Positions 43,359 through 51,591 of a stretch of DNA of 64,000 nucleotides are shown here, in pieces. How positions within the stretch are numbered: the stretch's first letter is position 1; each line of letters opens with the position of its first letter. The stretch covers positions 310,001 through 374,000 of the forward strand of contig CANMWQ010000004.1 in assembly GCA_947501685.1 (NCBI GenBank), read 5' to 3'. Position numbers and translations under genes: made by a program. The DNA is from an uncultured Litoreibacter sp. (GTDB lineage: Bacteria > Pseudomonadota > Alphaproteobacteria > Rhodobacterales > Rhodobacteraceae). A model generated the notes under the pieces. The model saw only the letters and a program-made list of their open reading frames with translations. It was not told where the DNA came from and made no database searches.

Positions 43359-43889
43359 ATGCGCCTCCCCCTCCTGACCGCCGCCCTCTTGATCCCGACA
43401 ATGGCCTTCGCCGCAGGCTCCGACAGCGCCACCCCGCCAAAAACCACCAAGACCTCTACCACCTGTGAAGCCGGTCAGGTTTATGATGAGAAAACCAGCA
43501 CCTGTGTCGACAAATCCTCCGCGCTGATCGACGACGACACCCGCTACGAGGCCGTCCGCGAGCTGGCCTATAACGGCCATTACACACGCGCAGGATCCGT
43601 GCTGGACGCGATGAACCCTGAGGACAGCCGCGTGCTGACCTATCGCGGCTTCATCGCCCGCAAAACCGGCGACATGGACGCCGCGATGACCTATTACACC
43701 GCCGCGATTGCAGCCAATGCCGACAATATTCTGGTGCGCTCCTATATGGGTCAGGGCCTGGTCGAGGCGGGCAAACGCGACGCCGCCAAAGTGCAGCTGG
43801 CTGAAATCAGAGCCCGCGGCGGGCGCAACACATGGGCAGAGCTGTCCCTGCGTCAGGCCCTGAAAAGCGGCGTTGGCAGCTCCTATTAA
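43359..43889 (+). CDS. Secreted protein with cysteine-pair motif and TPR-like repeats
   Basis: The start MRLPLLTAALLIPTMAFA follows AAGGACG and gives a signal peptide. The mature protein of about 158 residues begins with TTCEAGQVYDEKTSTCV, the same Cys-pair motif as the small protein upstream, then two or three TPR-like helical hairpins (YEAVRELAYNGHYTRAGSVL, then AAMTYYTAAIAANADN, then GQGLVEAGKRDAAKVQL, all shown in part). A periplasmic scaffold or adaptor is plausible. The family is not one I can name. Confidence 0.65.
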   Translation: MRLPLLTAALLIPTMAFAAGSDSATPPKTTKTSTTCEAGQVYDEKTSTCVDKSSALIDDDTRYEAVRELAYNGHYTRAGSVLDAMNPEDSRVLTYRGFIARKTGDMDAAMTYYTAAIAANADNILVRSYMGQGLVEAGKRDAAKVQLAEIRARGGRNTWAELSLRQALKSGVGSSY

Positions 43890-44003
43890 GCGCGGATTTG
43901 GCTAAAATCCGACGCAACTGGTCGCTCGTCCCTGGGCCAGCCCTAAGCCCGCGTTAACCCCTTTGCGCCATTGATGACGGGCGCAAAGGGGACAGACCGG
44001 GCC

Positions 44004-45059
44004 ATGCAGACAAAGATCATCAACCGCAAGGACGCCGCCGCAGAGCTGCCTGCGCTTGCGGGCCCGCAAAAGGCCGCGATCATCATCCAGATGGTGCTGT
44101 CGGAAGGCGGCAGCCTGCCGCTCTCCAGCCTGAGCCAGCGCAGCCAGACCCGGCTCATGCAGGACTTTGTTGAGCTGGGCCGCGTTGACCGCGCCACGCT
44201 GGGCATTGTCGTGGCCGACCTGGAACGCGATCTGGCCTCCATGGGTCTCAGCTTCCCGCGCTCCGTCTCCGACGCACTGGCCACGCTCGAGGCGCATCTT
44301 AACCCCGATTTGGTCAGCGAGCTGCGCGGGGAGCTGGGTCTGACCTCCACCCCCTCGCCCTGGGGCAAGATCATCACCCTGCCCAATGACACATTGCTGC
44401 GGCTGATCCCCGACGAGGACCCGACCATCGCCGCGATCATCCTGTCCAAGCTCGACGCGGAAAAAGCCTCTGAGGTTCTGGATGCCATGCCCCCCGAGCT
44501 GGCCGCACAGGTCTCGCTGGCCATGCAAAACACCGCCACCATCCGGCCCGACATGCTGGCCCGCATTGGCACCATGCTGCTGGACGGCCTCCCCGTGGAG
44601 CCGCCCAAAGCCTTCACCGAAGCGCCCGCCTTGCGACTGGCCAACCTGCTCAACGCCACCTCGCCGGACCGCCGCGACGCGGTGCTGGCCGCCCTGTCAG
44701 ACAGCGACGCCGCCTTCGCCGAAGAGGTGCGTGGCTCGATCTTCACCTTCGCCGACATCACCACCCGCATCACCGCGACGGATATCTCCAAAGTCACCCG
44801 CGACGTGGCCCAAGAAGACCTCGTCCAAGCCCTCTGCTACGCCGCCGGGCCGGAGCCGGAGGCGGCGGAGTTCATCCTATCGAACCTGTCGCAGCGCATG
44901 GCCGACGCCCTGCGCGAAGAAATCACGGAGCTGGGCAGCGTCGACAAAAAACCGGGAGAGGCCGCAATGGGCAAACTCACCTCCGCCATCCGAAGGCTCG
45001 TTGATGCGGGCGAGATCACGTTGATCAAACCCGTCGCCGAGGGGGAAGAAGAGGGTTAG
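44004..45059 (+). CDS. FliG homologue outside any flagellar cluster
   Basis: The start MQTKIINRKDAAAEL is chosen over upstream TTG/ATG codons because AAAGGGGAC lies before it. The 351-residue protein has the three FliG domains. The N-terminal part has GPQKAAIIIQMVLSEGG, the middle LLRLIPDEDPTIAAIIL with KLDAEKASEVLDAMP, and the C-terminal part IFTFADI to GEITLIK. Of the charged stator-contact residues known in E. coli, the Lys264 position is Cys, Arg281 is kept, Asp288/289 are Glu-Glu and Arg297 is Asp. No other flagellar gene is in the window. It could be a divergent second rotor protein or a FliG-derived protein with another job. Confidence 0.75.
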   Translation: MQTKIINRKDAAAELPALAGPQKAAIIIQMVLSEGGSLPLSSLSQRSQTRLMQDFVELGRVDRATLGIVVADLERDLASMGLSFPRSVSDALATLEAHLNPDLVSELRGELGLTSTPSPWGKIITLPNDTLLRLIPDEDPTIAAIILSKLDAEKASEVLDAMPPELAAQVSLAMQNTATIRPDMLARIGTMLLDGLPVEPPKAFTEAPALRLANLLNATSPDRRDAVLAALSDSDAAFAEEVRGSIFTFADITTRITATDISKVTRDVAQEDLVQALCYAAGPEPEAAEFILSNLSQRMADALREEITELGSVDKKPGEAAMGKLTSAIRRLVDAGEITLIKPVAEGEEEG

Positions 45060-45107
45060 TCATCAGCTGGTGGATTGAACAAAAAGACCTCTGCACGGCC
45101 ATAAAGC

Positions 45108-45386
45108 ATGTCATGCCCGCGCATTGTGGCGACCTGCAACGACTTCGCCATGGCCCGAAAATTCGTGGATGAAGGCTTGGGCTTCATGATCGAGACCTAC
45201 CCGCTTGTGGCCAACGACTTCCGCGCCGGGCGGTTGGTGCAGCTGGTTCCGCACCTGAAACTGCCCCCCATCGCGGCCTATGCCATCTACCCCGCCAACA
45301 GCCCCAAAGACGGGCTGGCGCATCTGTTTATCGACTACATGTTGGTTCAGCCTTGGGCGGCGGAGCATGATTTTGGCAAGAGATAA
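45108..45386 (+). pseudogene. Remnant of a LysR-type regulator (C-terminal piece)
   Basis: The frame of about 92 residues matches the end of a LysR effector domain: VDEGLGFMIETYPLVANDF, then AGRLVQLVPHLKLPPIAAYAIYP and HLFIDYML. There is no HTH; in-frame stops lie just upstream and the fliG-like gene ends 48 bp before. The ATG at 45108 may be fortuitous. It is most likely the 3' relic of a regulator whose 5' part was lost by deletion. Confidence 0.7.
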
Positions 45387-45519
45387 GCCCCCGGCCGCGC
45401 CGCCGGGCCGAACCCCAACTAAGATGTGATCGCGGAGCGGCTTGCTTTCGCAGGGCCGACCGCTGACGCTGCCCCATCAGGCCCCGCCCCATCAACCCGG
45501 CATCTTCAGGAGGTCCCCC

Positions 45520-46185
45520 ATGTTTCGTCTCGTCATCGCCGCCACCTTTCTGGCACAGGCCAGCATGGCGCAGGCGCAAACCCCTCCCTCCGAGGCGGAT
45601 ATCGCATCCTATTCCGGGCTGCATCTGGCGGCCCATCTGGGCGACAGTGCTGAGATCAAACGTCTTCTGGCCGATGGCGCAGACCCCGATATCCGCGACC
45701 GCGCCCAGCGCACTCCGGCCCATGTGGCCGCGTTCGCTTCGCAAGACAGTGCCGTCGCGGCCCTCGCGGCGGGTGGGGCTGATATGAACGCTTTGGAAAA
45801 CCGTATCTATGATGTTGTCACGATTGCAGCCGTCGCCGATGACCCGGATCTCGTGGCTCTCGCGATGGAGCTTGGCAACAGCCCCGCGCTGATCACCAGC
45901 GTCTATGACGGCACTGCCCTTATCGCTGCGGCCCATCTGGGTCATCACCGCGTCGTGGCGCATCTGGTCGAAGGCGGCGCGCCGCTGGATCACGTCAACA
46001 ACCTTGGCTGGACCGCCCTGATGGAGGCCGTGATCTTGGGCGATGGCGGCCCGGACCATGTGGAGACCTTGCGCATCCTGCTGGCGGCCGGGGCCGATAA
46101 AACCATTCCCGACCGTGACGGCGTGACAGCGCTGCAACATGCGACCGCATGCGGCTATGACGCAATGATCGCGCTGCTGGAATAA
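45520..46185 (+). CDS. Secreted ankyrin-repeat protein
   Basis: The start MFRLVIAATFLAQASMAQAQ is chosen because CAGGAGG lies close upstream and a signal peptide results. The mature protein of about 200 residues is made of five or so ankyrin repeats, for example SGLHLAAHLGDSAEIKRLL, TPAHVAAFASQDSAVAAL and TALMEAVILGDGGPDHVE. Ankyrin repeats mediate protein contacts; here they would work in the periplasm. The partner is unknown. The gap from 45387 to 45519 contains nothing recognisable. Confidence 0.82.
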   Translation: MFRLVIAATFLAQASMAQAQTPPSEADIASYSGLHLAAHLGDSAEIKRLLADGADPDIRDRAQRTPAHVAAFASQDSAVAALAAGGADMNALENRIYDVVTIAAVADDPDLVALAMELGNSPALITSVYDGTALIAAAHLGHHRVVAHLVEGGAPLDHVNNLGWTALMEAVILGDGGPDHVETLRILLAAGADKTIPDRDGVTALQHATACGYDAMIALLE

Positions 46186-46210
46186 GGGTTCTGCGGTGGA
46201 CCAGTCGCCA

Positions 46211-46240
46211 TGAAAAAAGGGCGACGCAACGCGCCGCCCT
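46211..46240 (-). terminator. lon terminator
   Basis: AGGGCG-A-CGC-AAC-GCG-C-CGCCCT (46218-46240) is a stem of nine pairs with one mismatch. On the minus strand it is followed by a run of six T's (46213-46218), so it serves lon. Confidence 0.7.
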
Positions 46241-46267
46241 CTTCAAAAACTCTTTCAAACCCGAGGC

Positions 46268-48676
46268 TTAATGAGCAACTGCGCCCGCGCCGTCGCTTTT
46301 GCCCGCAGCCAGTGCCGCCGCTGCCGCTTCCTCTGCGGCCTCGTCCCACTCGATCGCCTCGGGCGTCGAGACCAGCGCGTGTTTCAGCACTTCCGAGACA
46401 TGGCTGACCGGAATGATCTTCAACCCGTCCTTCACCACATCCGGGATATCGGCCAGATCCTTCTCGTTCTCTTCCGGGATCAGCACGGTTTTGATACCGC
46501 CCCGCAAGGCCGCGAGCAGCTTCTCTTTTAGGCCCCCAATGGGCATCGCATTGCCGCGCAGCGAGACCTCGCCGGTCATGGCGATATCCTTGCGCACCGG
46601 GATCTGCGTCAGCACGGAGACAATCGCCGTGGTCATCGCCAACCCGGCAGAGGGCCCGTCTTTCGGCGTCGCGCCATCGGGCACGTGGACATGGATGTCC
46701 ATCTTGTCAAAGCGCGGCGGCTTCACCCCGATCTGCGGCGAGATTGAGCGGACATAGGACGAGGCCGCGTCGATGCTTTCCTTCATCACGTCGCCCAGCT
46801 TGCCAGTGGTCTTCATCCGGCCCTTGCCCGGCAGCCGCAGCGCCTCGATCTGAAGCAGTTCGCCGCCGACAGATGTATAGGCCAGCCCGGTCACAACACC
46901 GATCTGATCTTCCTTCTCGGCCAGCCCGTAGCGGTACTTTTTCACGCCCAGATAGTCGTCCAGATTGTCCGGCGTGATCACCACGCTTTCGACCTCCTTG
47001 CGCACGATCTTGGTGACGGCCTTGCGGGCCAGCTTGCCGATCTCGCGCTCAAGGTTCCGCACGCCCGCCTCGCGGGTGTAGACGCGGATCATTTCCAGCA
47101 AGGCCTCATCGGTCAGCTCGAACTCGTTCTTTTTCAGCCCGTGATTCTTGACCTGTTTGGCGATCAGATGCTGCTTGGCGATCTCCGATTTCTCGGTCTC
47201 CGTGTAGCCCGCCAGCGGGATGATCTCCATCCGGTCCAAAAGCGGCCCCGGCATGTTGTAAGAGTTCGCCGTGGTCAGGAACATCACGTCCGACAGGTCA
47301 TATTCGACCTCCAGATAATGGTCCGCAAACGTCGCGTTCTGCTCCGGGTCCAGCACCTCCAACATGGCCGACGCCGGGTCGCCCCGGAAATCCTGCCCCA
47401 TCTTGTCGATCTCATCCAAGAGGATCAGCGGGTTCGTGGTCTTGGCCTTTTTCAGCGCCTGAATGATCTTGCCCGGCATGGAGCCGATATATGTGCGGCG
47501 GTGGCCCCGAATTTCGGATTCGTCACGCACACCGCCCAGCGAGATGCGGATAAACTCGCGCCCCGTGGCCCGTGCGACCGATTTGCCCAGCGAGGTTTTC
47601 CCCACACCCGGAGGTCCGACGAGGCACATGATCGGCCCCTTCAGCTTCTTGGAGCGCTGCTGCACCGCCAGATACTCGACGATGCGTTCTTTCACCTTGT
47701 CCAGCCCGTAATGGTCATTGTCCAAAACGGCCTGCGCCTTGACCAAATCCTTTTTGACGCGGCTGCGCACACCCCACGGGATGCCCAAAATCCAGTCCAG
47801 ATAGTTGCGCACCACGGTGGCCTCGGCCGACATGGGGCTCATGTTTTTCAGCTTCTTGATCTCGCCCTGAACCTTCTCAAGCGCCTCTTTCGACAGCTTG
47901 GTCTTGGCGACACGCTCTTCAAGCTCGGCCACCTCGTTCTGGCCGTCCTCGCCGTCGCCCAACTCCTTCTGAATGGCCTTCATCTGCTCATTCAGGTAAT
48001 ATTCGCGCTGGGTGCGCTCCATCTGTGTTTTCACGCGGGATTTGATCTTTTTCTCAACCGTCAGAACGCTCATTTCGCCCTGCATAAGGCCGTATACTTT
48101 CTCAAGCCGCTCGGCGACAGAGAGCGTTTCCAGCAGGTCCTGCTTTTGGTCCAGCTCCACGCCCAGATGCCCGCCAACCAGATCAGCCAGACTGTCCGGC
48201 GCGTCGGTTTCGGCCACCGAAGACAGCGCATCTTCAGGGATGTTCTTTTTCACCTTGGCGTAGCGCTCGAACTCTTCGCCCACGGATTTGACCAAAGCGG
48301 CCAGCGTGGTGGCGTCGCCCAAAGTCTCTTCCAGCTCAATGGCGGTGGCCTCGAAGAAATCAGGGTTGTCAACAAAATCAAGGATTTGCACGCGGGCGCG
48401 CCCCTCGACCAGCACTTTGACCGTGCCGTCAGGCAGCTTGAGAAGCTGCAACACATTGGCCAGCACGCCGATGCGGTAAATGCCATCCGCATCCGGGTCG
48501 TCGACCACCGGATCGGTCTGGCTCGACAGCAAAATCTGCTTGTCGTCTTTCATCACCTCTTCCAGCGCACGCACAGATTTTTCGCGGCCCACAAAAAGCG
48601 GCACGATCATATGCGGAAACACGACAATGTCGCGCAGCGGCAGGACAGGGTAGGATTGGGTTGGGTGCTCGGTCAT
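46268..48676 (-). CDS. lon: ATP-dependent protease Lon
   Basis: This 802-residue enzyme begins MTEHPTQSYPVLPLRDIVVF. Its N-terminal substrate-binding domain (about 1-310) is followed by the AAA+ module with GPPGVGKTSLGKSVARA, ILLDEIDKM and a sensor region, and the C-terminal serine-lysine protease domain with the active Ser in PKDGPSAGLAM and the Lys in GGLKEKLLAALRGG. It degrades misfolded and regulatory proteins in the cytoplasm. A sigma-32-type promoter lies about 120-150 bp upstream. Confidence 0.97.
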   Translation of the reverse strand: MTEHPTQSYPVLPLRDIVVFPHMIVPLFVGREKSVRALEEVMKDDKQILLSSQTDPVVDDPDADGIYRIGVLANVLQLLKLPDGTVKVLVEGRARVQILDFVDNPDFFEATAIELEETLGDATTLAALVKSVGEEFERYAKVKKNIPEDALSSVAETDAPDSLADLVGGHLGVELDQKQDLLETLSVAERLEKVYGLMQGEMSVLTVEKKIKSRVKTQMERTQREYYLNEQMKAIQKELGDGEDGQNEVAELEERVAKTKLSKEALEKVQGEIKKLKNMSPMSAEATVVRNYLDWILGIPWGVRSRVKKDLVKAQAVLDNDHYGLDKVKERIVEYLAVQQRSKKLKGPIMCLVGPPGVGKTSLGKSVARATGREFIRISLGGVRDESEIRGHRRTYIGSMPGKIIQALKKAKTTNPLILLDEIDKMGQDFRGDPASAMLEVLDPEQNATFADHYLEVEYDLSDVMFLTTANSYNMPGPLLDRMEIIPLAGYTETEKSEIAKQHLIAKQVKNHGLKKNEFELTDEALLEMIRVYTREAGVRNLEREIGKLARKAVTKIVRKEVESVVITPDNLDDYLGVKKYRYGLAEKEDQIGVVTGLAYTSVGGELLQIEALRLPGKGRMKTTGKLGDVMKESIDAASSYVRSISPQIGVKPPRFDKMDIHVHVPDGATPKDGPSAGLAMTTAIVSVLTQIPVRKDIAMTGEVSLRGNAMPIGGLKEKLLAALRGGIKTVLIPEENEKDLADIPDVVKDGLKIIPVSHVSEVLKHALVSTPEAIEWDEAAEEAAAAALAAGKSDGAGAVAH

Positions 48677-48794
48677 TCCGTTTCCTTTTTGGCAAGATCG
48701 CCGCGGCGCGTTTTAGCTACCTCTGGCCCCGCTTTGCGGCAGCCATTGGGCGATCCCCTGGGTTTTTTCATCCAGCATAGGCTGGTTTTACAGG

Positions 48795-48823
48795 AAATGG
48801 GGCTTGCCGCCAGTGCTTTCAAC
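48795..48823 (-). promoter_or_regulatory. Sigma-32 (RpoH)-type heat-shock promoter of lon
   Basis: On the minus strand GTTGAAA (48817-48823) and CCCCATTT (48795-48802) are 14 bases apart. This matches the CTTGAAA/CCCCATnT heat-shock consensus at all but the first base. It points into lon with a leader near 110 nt. The rest of the gap 48677-48997 holds no gene I can support. Confidence 0.65.
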
Positions 48824-48997
48824 CACCCGATTGGCGCGGAACGCCCTTTGCCCATGCGGTATGACGCCGCCGATAGAGCGATTGGGCCCGCTTCGGCCAC
48901 AATATCGGCAAAATGCCATGTTTCGTTCTGATATCTGCCCTAAGACCGCCCAGAATTGAGTCGATAAAGAGCGCATGACCCTGACACGAGACCTTGC

Positions 48998-49849
48998 ATG
49001 ATCAACATCCTCATACGCCAAATCAGACGCCTGGGAGTATTCTCCTTCGGCATGGCGTCGATGTTTCTGGCTGTCGTCGCCCGCTCCGGCTTGGGCATGA
49101 CGCAGGTCGGTCACCTGGTCTTCTTTTTCGGAGCGCTGCTGGCCTTCGTGCTCATCGGCATGGGGATGATCAAAGCCCGCCCCGGACAGCGCGGCGTCCT
49201 TGAAATTGCCGGTTTTGCGGGGGTCATCAGCACCCTTTGCCTGATCTACCTGCCCCATGCCGGGGTCTTCACCTCGCTGGTGGCGCTGGCCATCTTCTTC
49301 GCTGTGCTGACCTCCACATGGTTTTTCCTGCATTCCAACCTCGCGCGCCTCATTGGCGCACGCACCACATGGCGCACGCGGTTCTCGGGGGACGTACAAT
49401 ACCCCGCCAAGCTGGTCTGGAAACATATTATCCCCGGTGCCGCCATGCCGGAGGATCACTGCACCGGCCAGATCGAGCGCTACGTAGAGGACCTTGATGA
49501 CGACGACACGATGCAGGTCACTTTGAAGGCGGGCCGCACCGGACAGGCCCGCTACGACATCACTTTTCTGGAACGCAACGCCCCCACTTTCTGCCGTTTC
49601 TATTTCGAGGGGAACGAGGCCGACGGTACGTTGGTCGATGGCATTTTCTCCCTCTCCGTGGATGTGCAAGACCGGGGCGACTGCACCATCATCATCAACG
49701 AGGAACGCTCCGGCCTGTCGCTGGGCTCGCTTATCGAACGCTGGTTTGACGACGCGCTGTCCTTCCAGCATGACCGGCTTGTGGCCCTGCTCGACAAACG
49801 CTACGGGCCGGGTGCGGGCATCAGCAAACCACTGTCGCAACACGTCTGA
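48998..49849 (+). CDS. Membrane protein with C-terminal SRPBCC-like domain
   Basis: This protein has 283 residues. Residues 1 to about 110 hold four membrane helices (GVFSFGMASMFLAVVARSG, LVFFFGALLAFVLIGMGMI, IAGFAGVISTLCLIYLP, GVFTSLVALAIFFAVLTST). After the basic RTTWRTRFSG, residues 130-275 form a soluble domain with strand patterns like polyketide cyclase/START-type SRPBCC proteins (VWKHIIPGAAMP, GQARYDITFLERNAPT). The combination suggests a membrane-anchored lipid- or ligand-binding module. I cannot name its role. Confidence 0.6.
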   Translation: MINILIRQIRRLGVFSFGMASMFLAVVARSGLGMTQVGHLVFFFGALLAFVLIGMGMIKARPGQRGVLEIAGFAGVISTLCLIYLPHAGVFTSLVALAIFFAVLTSTWFFLHSNLARLIGARTTWRTRFSGDVQYPAKLVWKHIIPGAAMPEDHCTGQIERYVEDLDDDDTMQVTLKAGRTGQARYDITFLERNAPTFCRFYFEGNEADGTLVDGIFSLSVDVQDRGDCTIIINEERSGLSLGSLIERWFDDALSFQHDRLVALLDKRYGPGAGISKPLSQHV

Positions 49850-49895
49850 ACGCGCGCCATTGCGCTGATCGGCCAAGACGGCCAGAGTGCCGCGC

Positions 49896-50402
49896 ATGGC
49901 CCCATTGACCCTGACCTATTCTATGACCGAGGCGGAATTCATGCACGCCGCCCGCGTACTCTGGGCCTACCGCGCCATCGGCGATCGCGGCAACTGGATC
50001 GTAGTGATCCTTTGCCTCTGCGCAGGCCCGGTGCTTTTGTTAAACGGCATCCAAACCGGCTGGCTGTTCATCGCTGTCGCCGTGTTTTTCGTCGGGCTCA
50101 CATGGGCGCGCACAGTGATCTGGCGCAGGGCCTATCGCCGCATGGTAAAATACAGCGCGCCGATCACCGCCCAATTCGCGCCAGACCAGATCACCACGCA
50201 GACAGCCGAGGGCCACAGCACCCTGCCCTGGACCTTCTTCAAAAGCTATGCAGAGACGCCGGATTACCTGTTCCTGTTCGGCCCCAAGCGCAGCCTGTCG
50301 ATCATCCCCAAAACCGCGCTGCCCGCGCCGGATGACATCGAAATCCTGCGCGACTTCATCACCGCCGCCCATCTGCCACGCAAGAAAATGCGCTGGACCT
50401 GA
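49896..50402 (+). CDS. YcxB-like membrane protein
   Basis: This protein has 168 residues (a GTG three codons upstream is possible). Two helices, NWIVVILCLCAGPVLLLNG and GWLFIAVAVFFVGLTW, are followed by RRAYRRMVKYSAPITAQF and a YcxB-type C-terminal domain with beta strands (LPWTFFKSYAETPDYLFLF, shown in part, and IIPKTAL). The family has no known function. It follows the SRPBCC-like gene by about 46 bp on the same strand. Confidence 0.65.
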   Translation: MAPLTLTYSMTEAEFMHAARVLWAYRAIGDRGNWIVVILCLCAGPVLLLNGIQTGWLFIAVAVFFVGLTWARTVIWRRAYRRMVKYSAPITAQFAPDQITTQTAEGHSTLPWTFFKSYAETPDYLFLFGPKRSLSIIPKTALPAPDDIEILRDFITAAHLPRKKMRWT

Positions 50403-50408
50403 ACGACT

Positions 50409-51539
50409 TTACAAAGGCTCAATATCGCCGCCCGCGCGGGTCTCGTGGAACGTCTTTACAAAGGCAGTCAACTCCCCCGCCGCAATCGCGCCGCGCAAGC
50501 CCCCCATCAGCTCTTGGTAATAATGCAGATTATGCCAGGTCAGCAGCATCGAAGAAATCATCTCCTGCGCCTTGAACACATGATGCAGATAGGCCCGGCT
50601 GTAGTTTGAGCAGGCCGGACAGCTGCAATCCTCATCCAGCGGACGCGGGTCATCGGCATGGCGCGCATTCTTGATATTGACCACCCCGTGCCGCGTGAAC
50701 ACCTGCCCCGTCCGACCCGACCGCGACGGCAACACGCAGTCAAACATATCAATCCCGCGCTGCACCGCGCCCACGATATCATCCGGCTTGCCAACGCCCA
50801 TCAGGTAGCGCGGCTTGTCGCGCGGCAGCTGCTCGGGCGCATAATCCAGACAGCCAAACATCGCCTCCTGCCCCTCGCCCACGGCCAGACCGCCGACCGC
50901 GTAGCCCTCAAAACCGATCTCGCGCAAAGCCTCGGCGCTTTGGCCGCGCAAATCCTCCTCCAATCCCCCTTGCTGAATGCCGAACAGCGCGTATCCGGGC
51001 CGCTCGCCAAACGCCTCCCGCGAGCGGCGCGCCCAGCGCATCGACATCTCCATGCTCTGCGCGATCCGCGTCCGGTCCGCAGGCAGCGCGGGGCATTCGT
51101 CGAAACACATCACAATGTCGGAGCCCAGCAGCTTCTGGATCTCCATCGACCTTTCCGGGCTGAGCATATGTTTGGAGCCGTCAATATGGCTGCGAAACGC
51201 CACGCCCTCCTCCGTCAGCTTGCGCAAATCGGCAAGGCTCATCACCTGAAACCCGCCGCTATCGGTCAAAATCGGCCGGTCCCAGTTCATGAACCGATGC
51301 AAGCCGCCCAGCTTGGCAATCCGCTCCGCGCTGGGCCGCAGCATCAGGTGATAGGTGTTGCCCAGCAAAATATCCGCGCCAGTCGCGCGCACGCTCTCGG
51401 GCATCATCGCCTTGACCGTCGCCGCCGTGCCCACTGGCATAAAGGCCGGCGTCCTGATCTCGCCGCGCGGAGTATCAATCTGCCCCACACGGGCCCGGCC
51501 ATCCGTGCCATGCACGGTAAAGGAAAAACGCTTGCTCAT
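50409..51539 (-). CDS. tgt: tRNA-guanine transglycosylase
   Basis: This 376-residue TIM-barrel enzyme swaps guanine 34 of tRNA-Asp/Asn/His/Tyr for preQ1 on the way to queuosine. It has the substrate-pocket segment [12 protein letters not shown], with Asp, the nucleophile Asp in the [14 protein letters not shown] region, and the zinc cluster [16 protein letters not shown] near the C-terminus. It converges on the YcxB-like gene and is divergent from the zinc-protease/RimK-like gene. Confidence 0.96.
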   Translation of the reverse strand: MSKRFSFTVHGTDGRARVGQIDTPRGEIRTPAFMPVGTAATVKAMMPESVRATGADILLGNTYHLMLRPSAERIAKLGGLHRFMNWDRPILTDSGGFQVMSLADLRKLTEEGVAFRSHIDGSKHMLSPERSMEIQKLLGSDIVMCFDECPALPADRTRIAQSMEMSMRWARRSREAFGERPGYALFGIQQGGLEEDLRGQSAEALREIGFEGYAVGGLAVGEGQEAMFGCLDYAPEQLPRDKPRYLMGVGKPDDIVGAVQRGIDMFDCVLPSRSGRTGQVFTRHGVVNIKNARHADDPRPLDEDCSCPACSNYSRAYLHHVFKAQEMISSMLLTWHNLHYYQELMGGLRGAIAAGELTAFVKTFHETRAGGDIEPL

Positions 51540-51591
51540 GGCTGCCCTTTAGGGCCAAACCCGGCCCATATGCAACCAAAGGCGCGCGAAC

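Noticed and set aside
47141-48931. 596-codon plus-strand ORF
   Set aside because: Antisense of lon with no family features.
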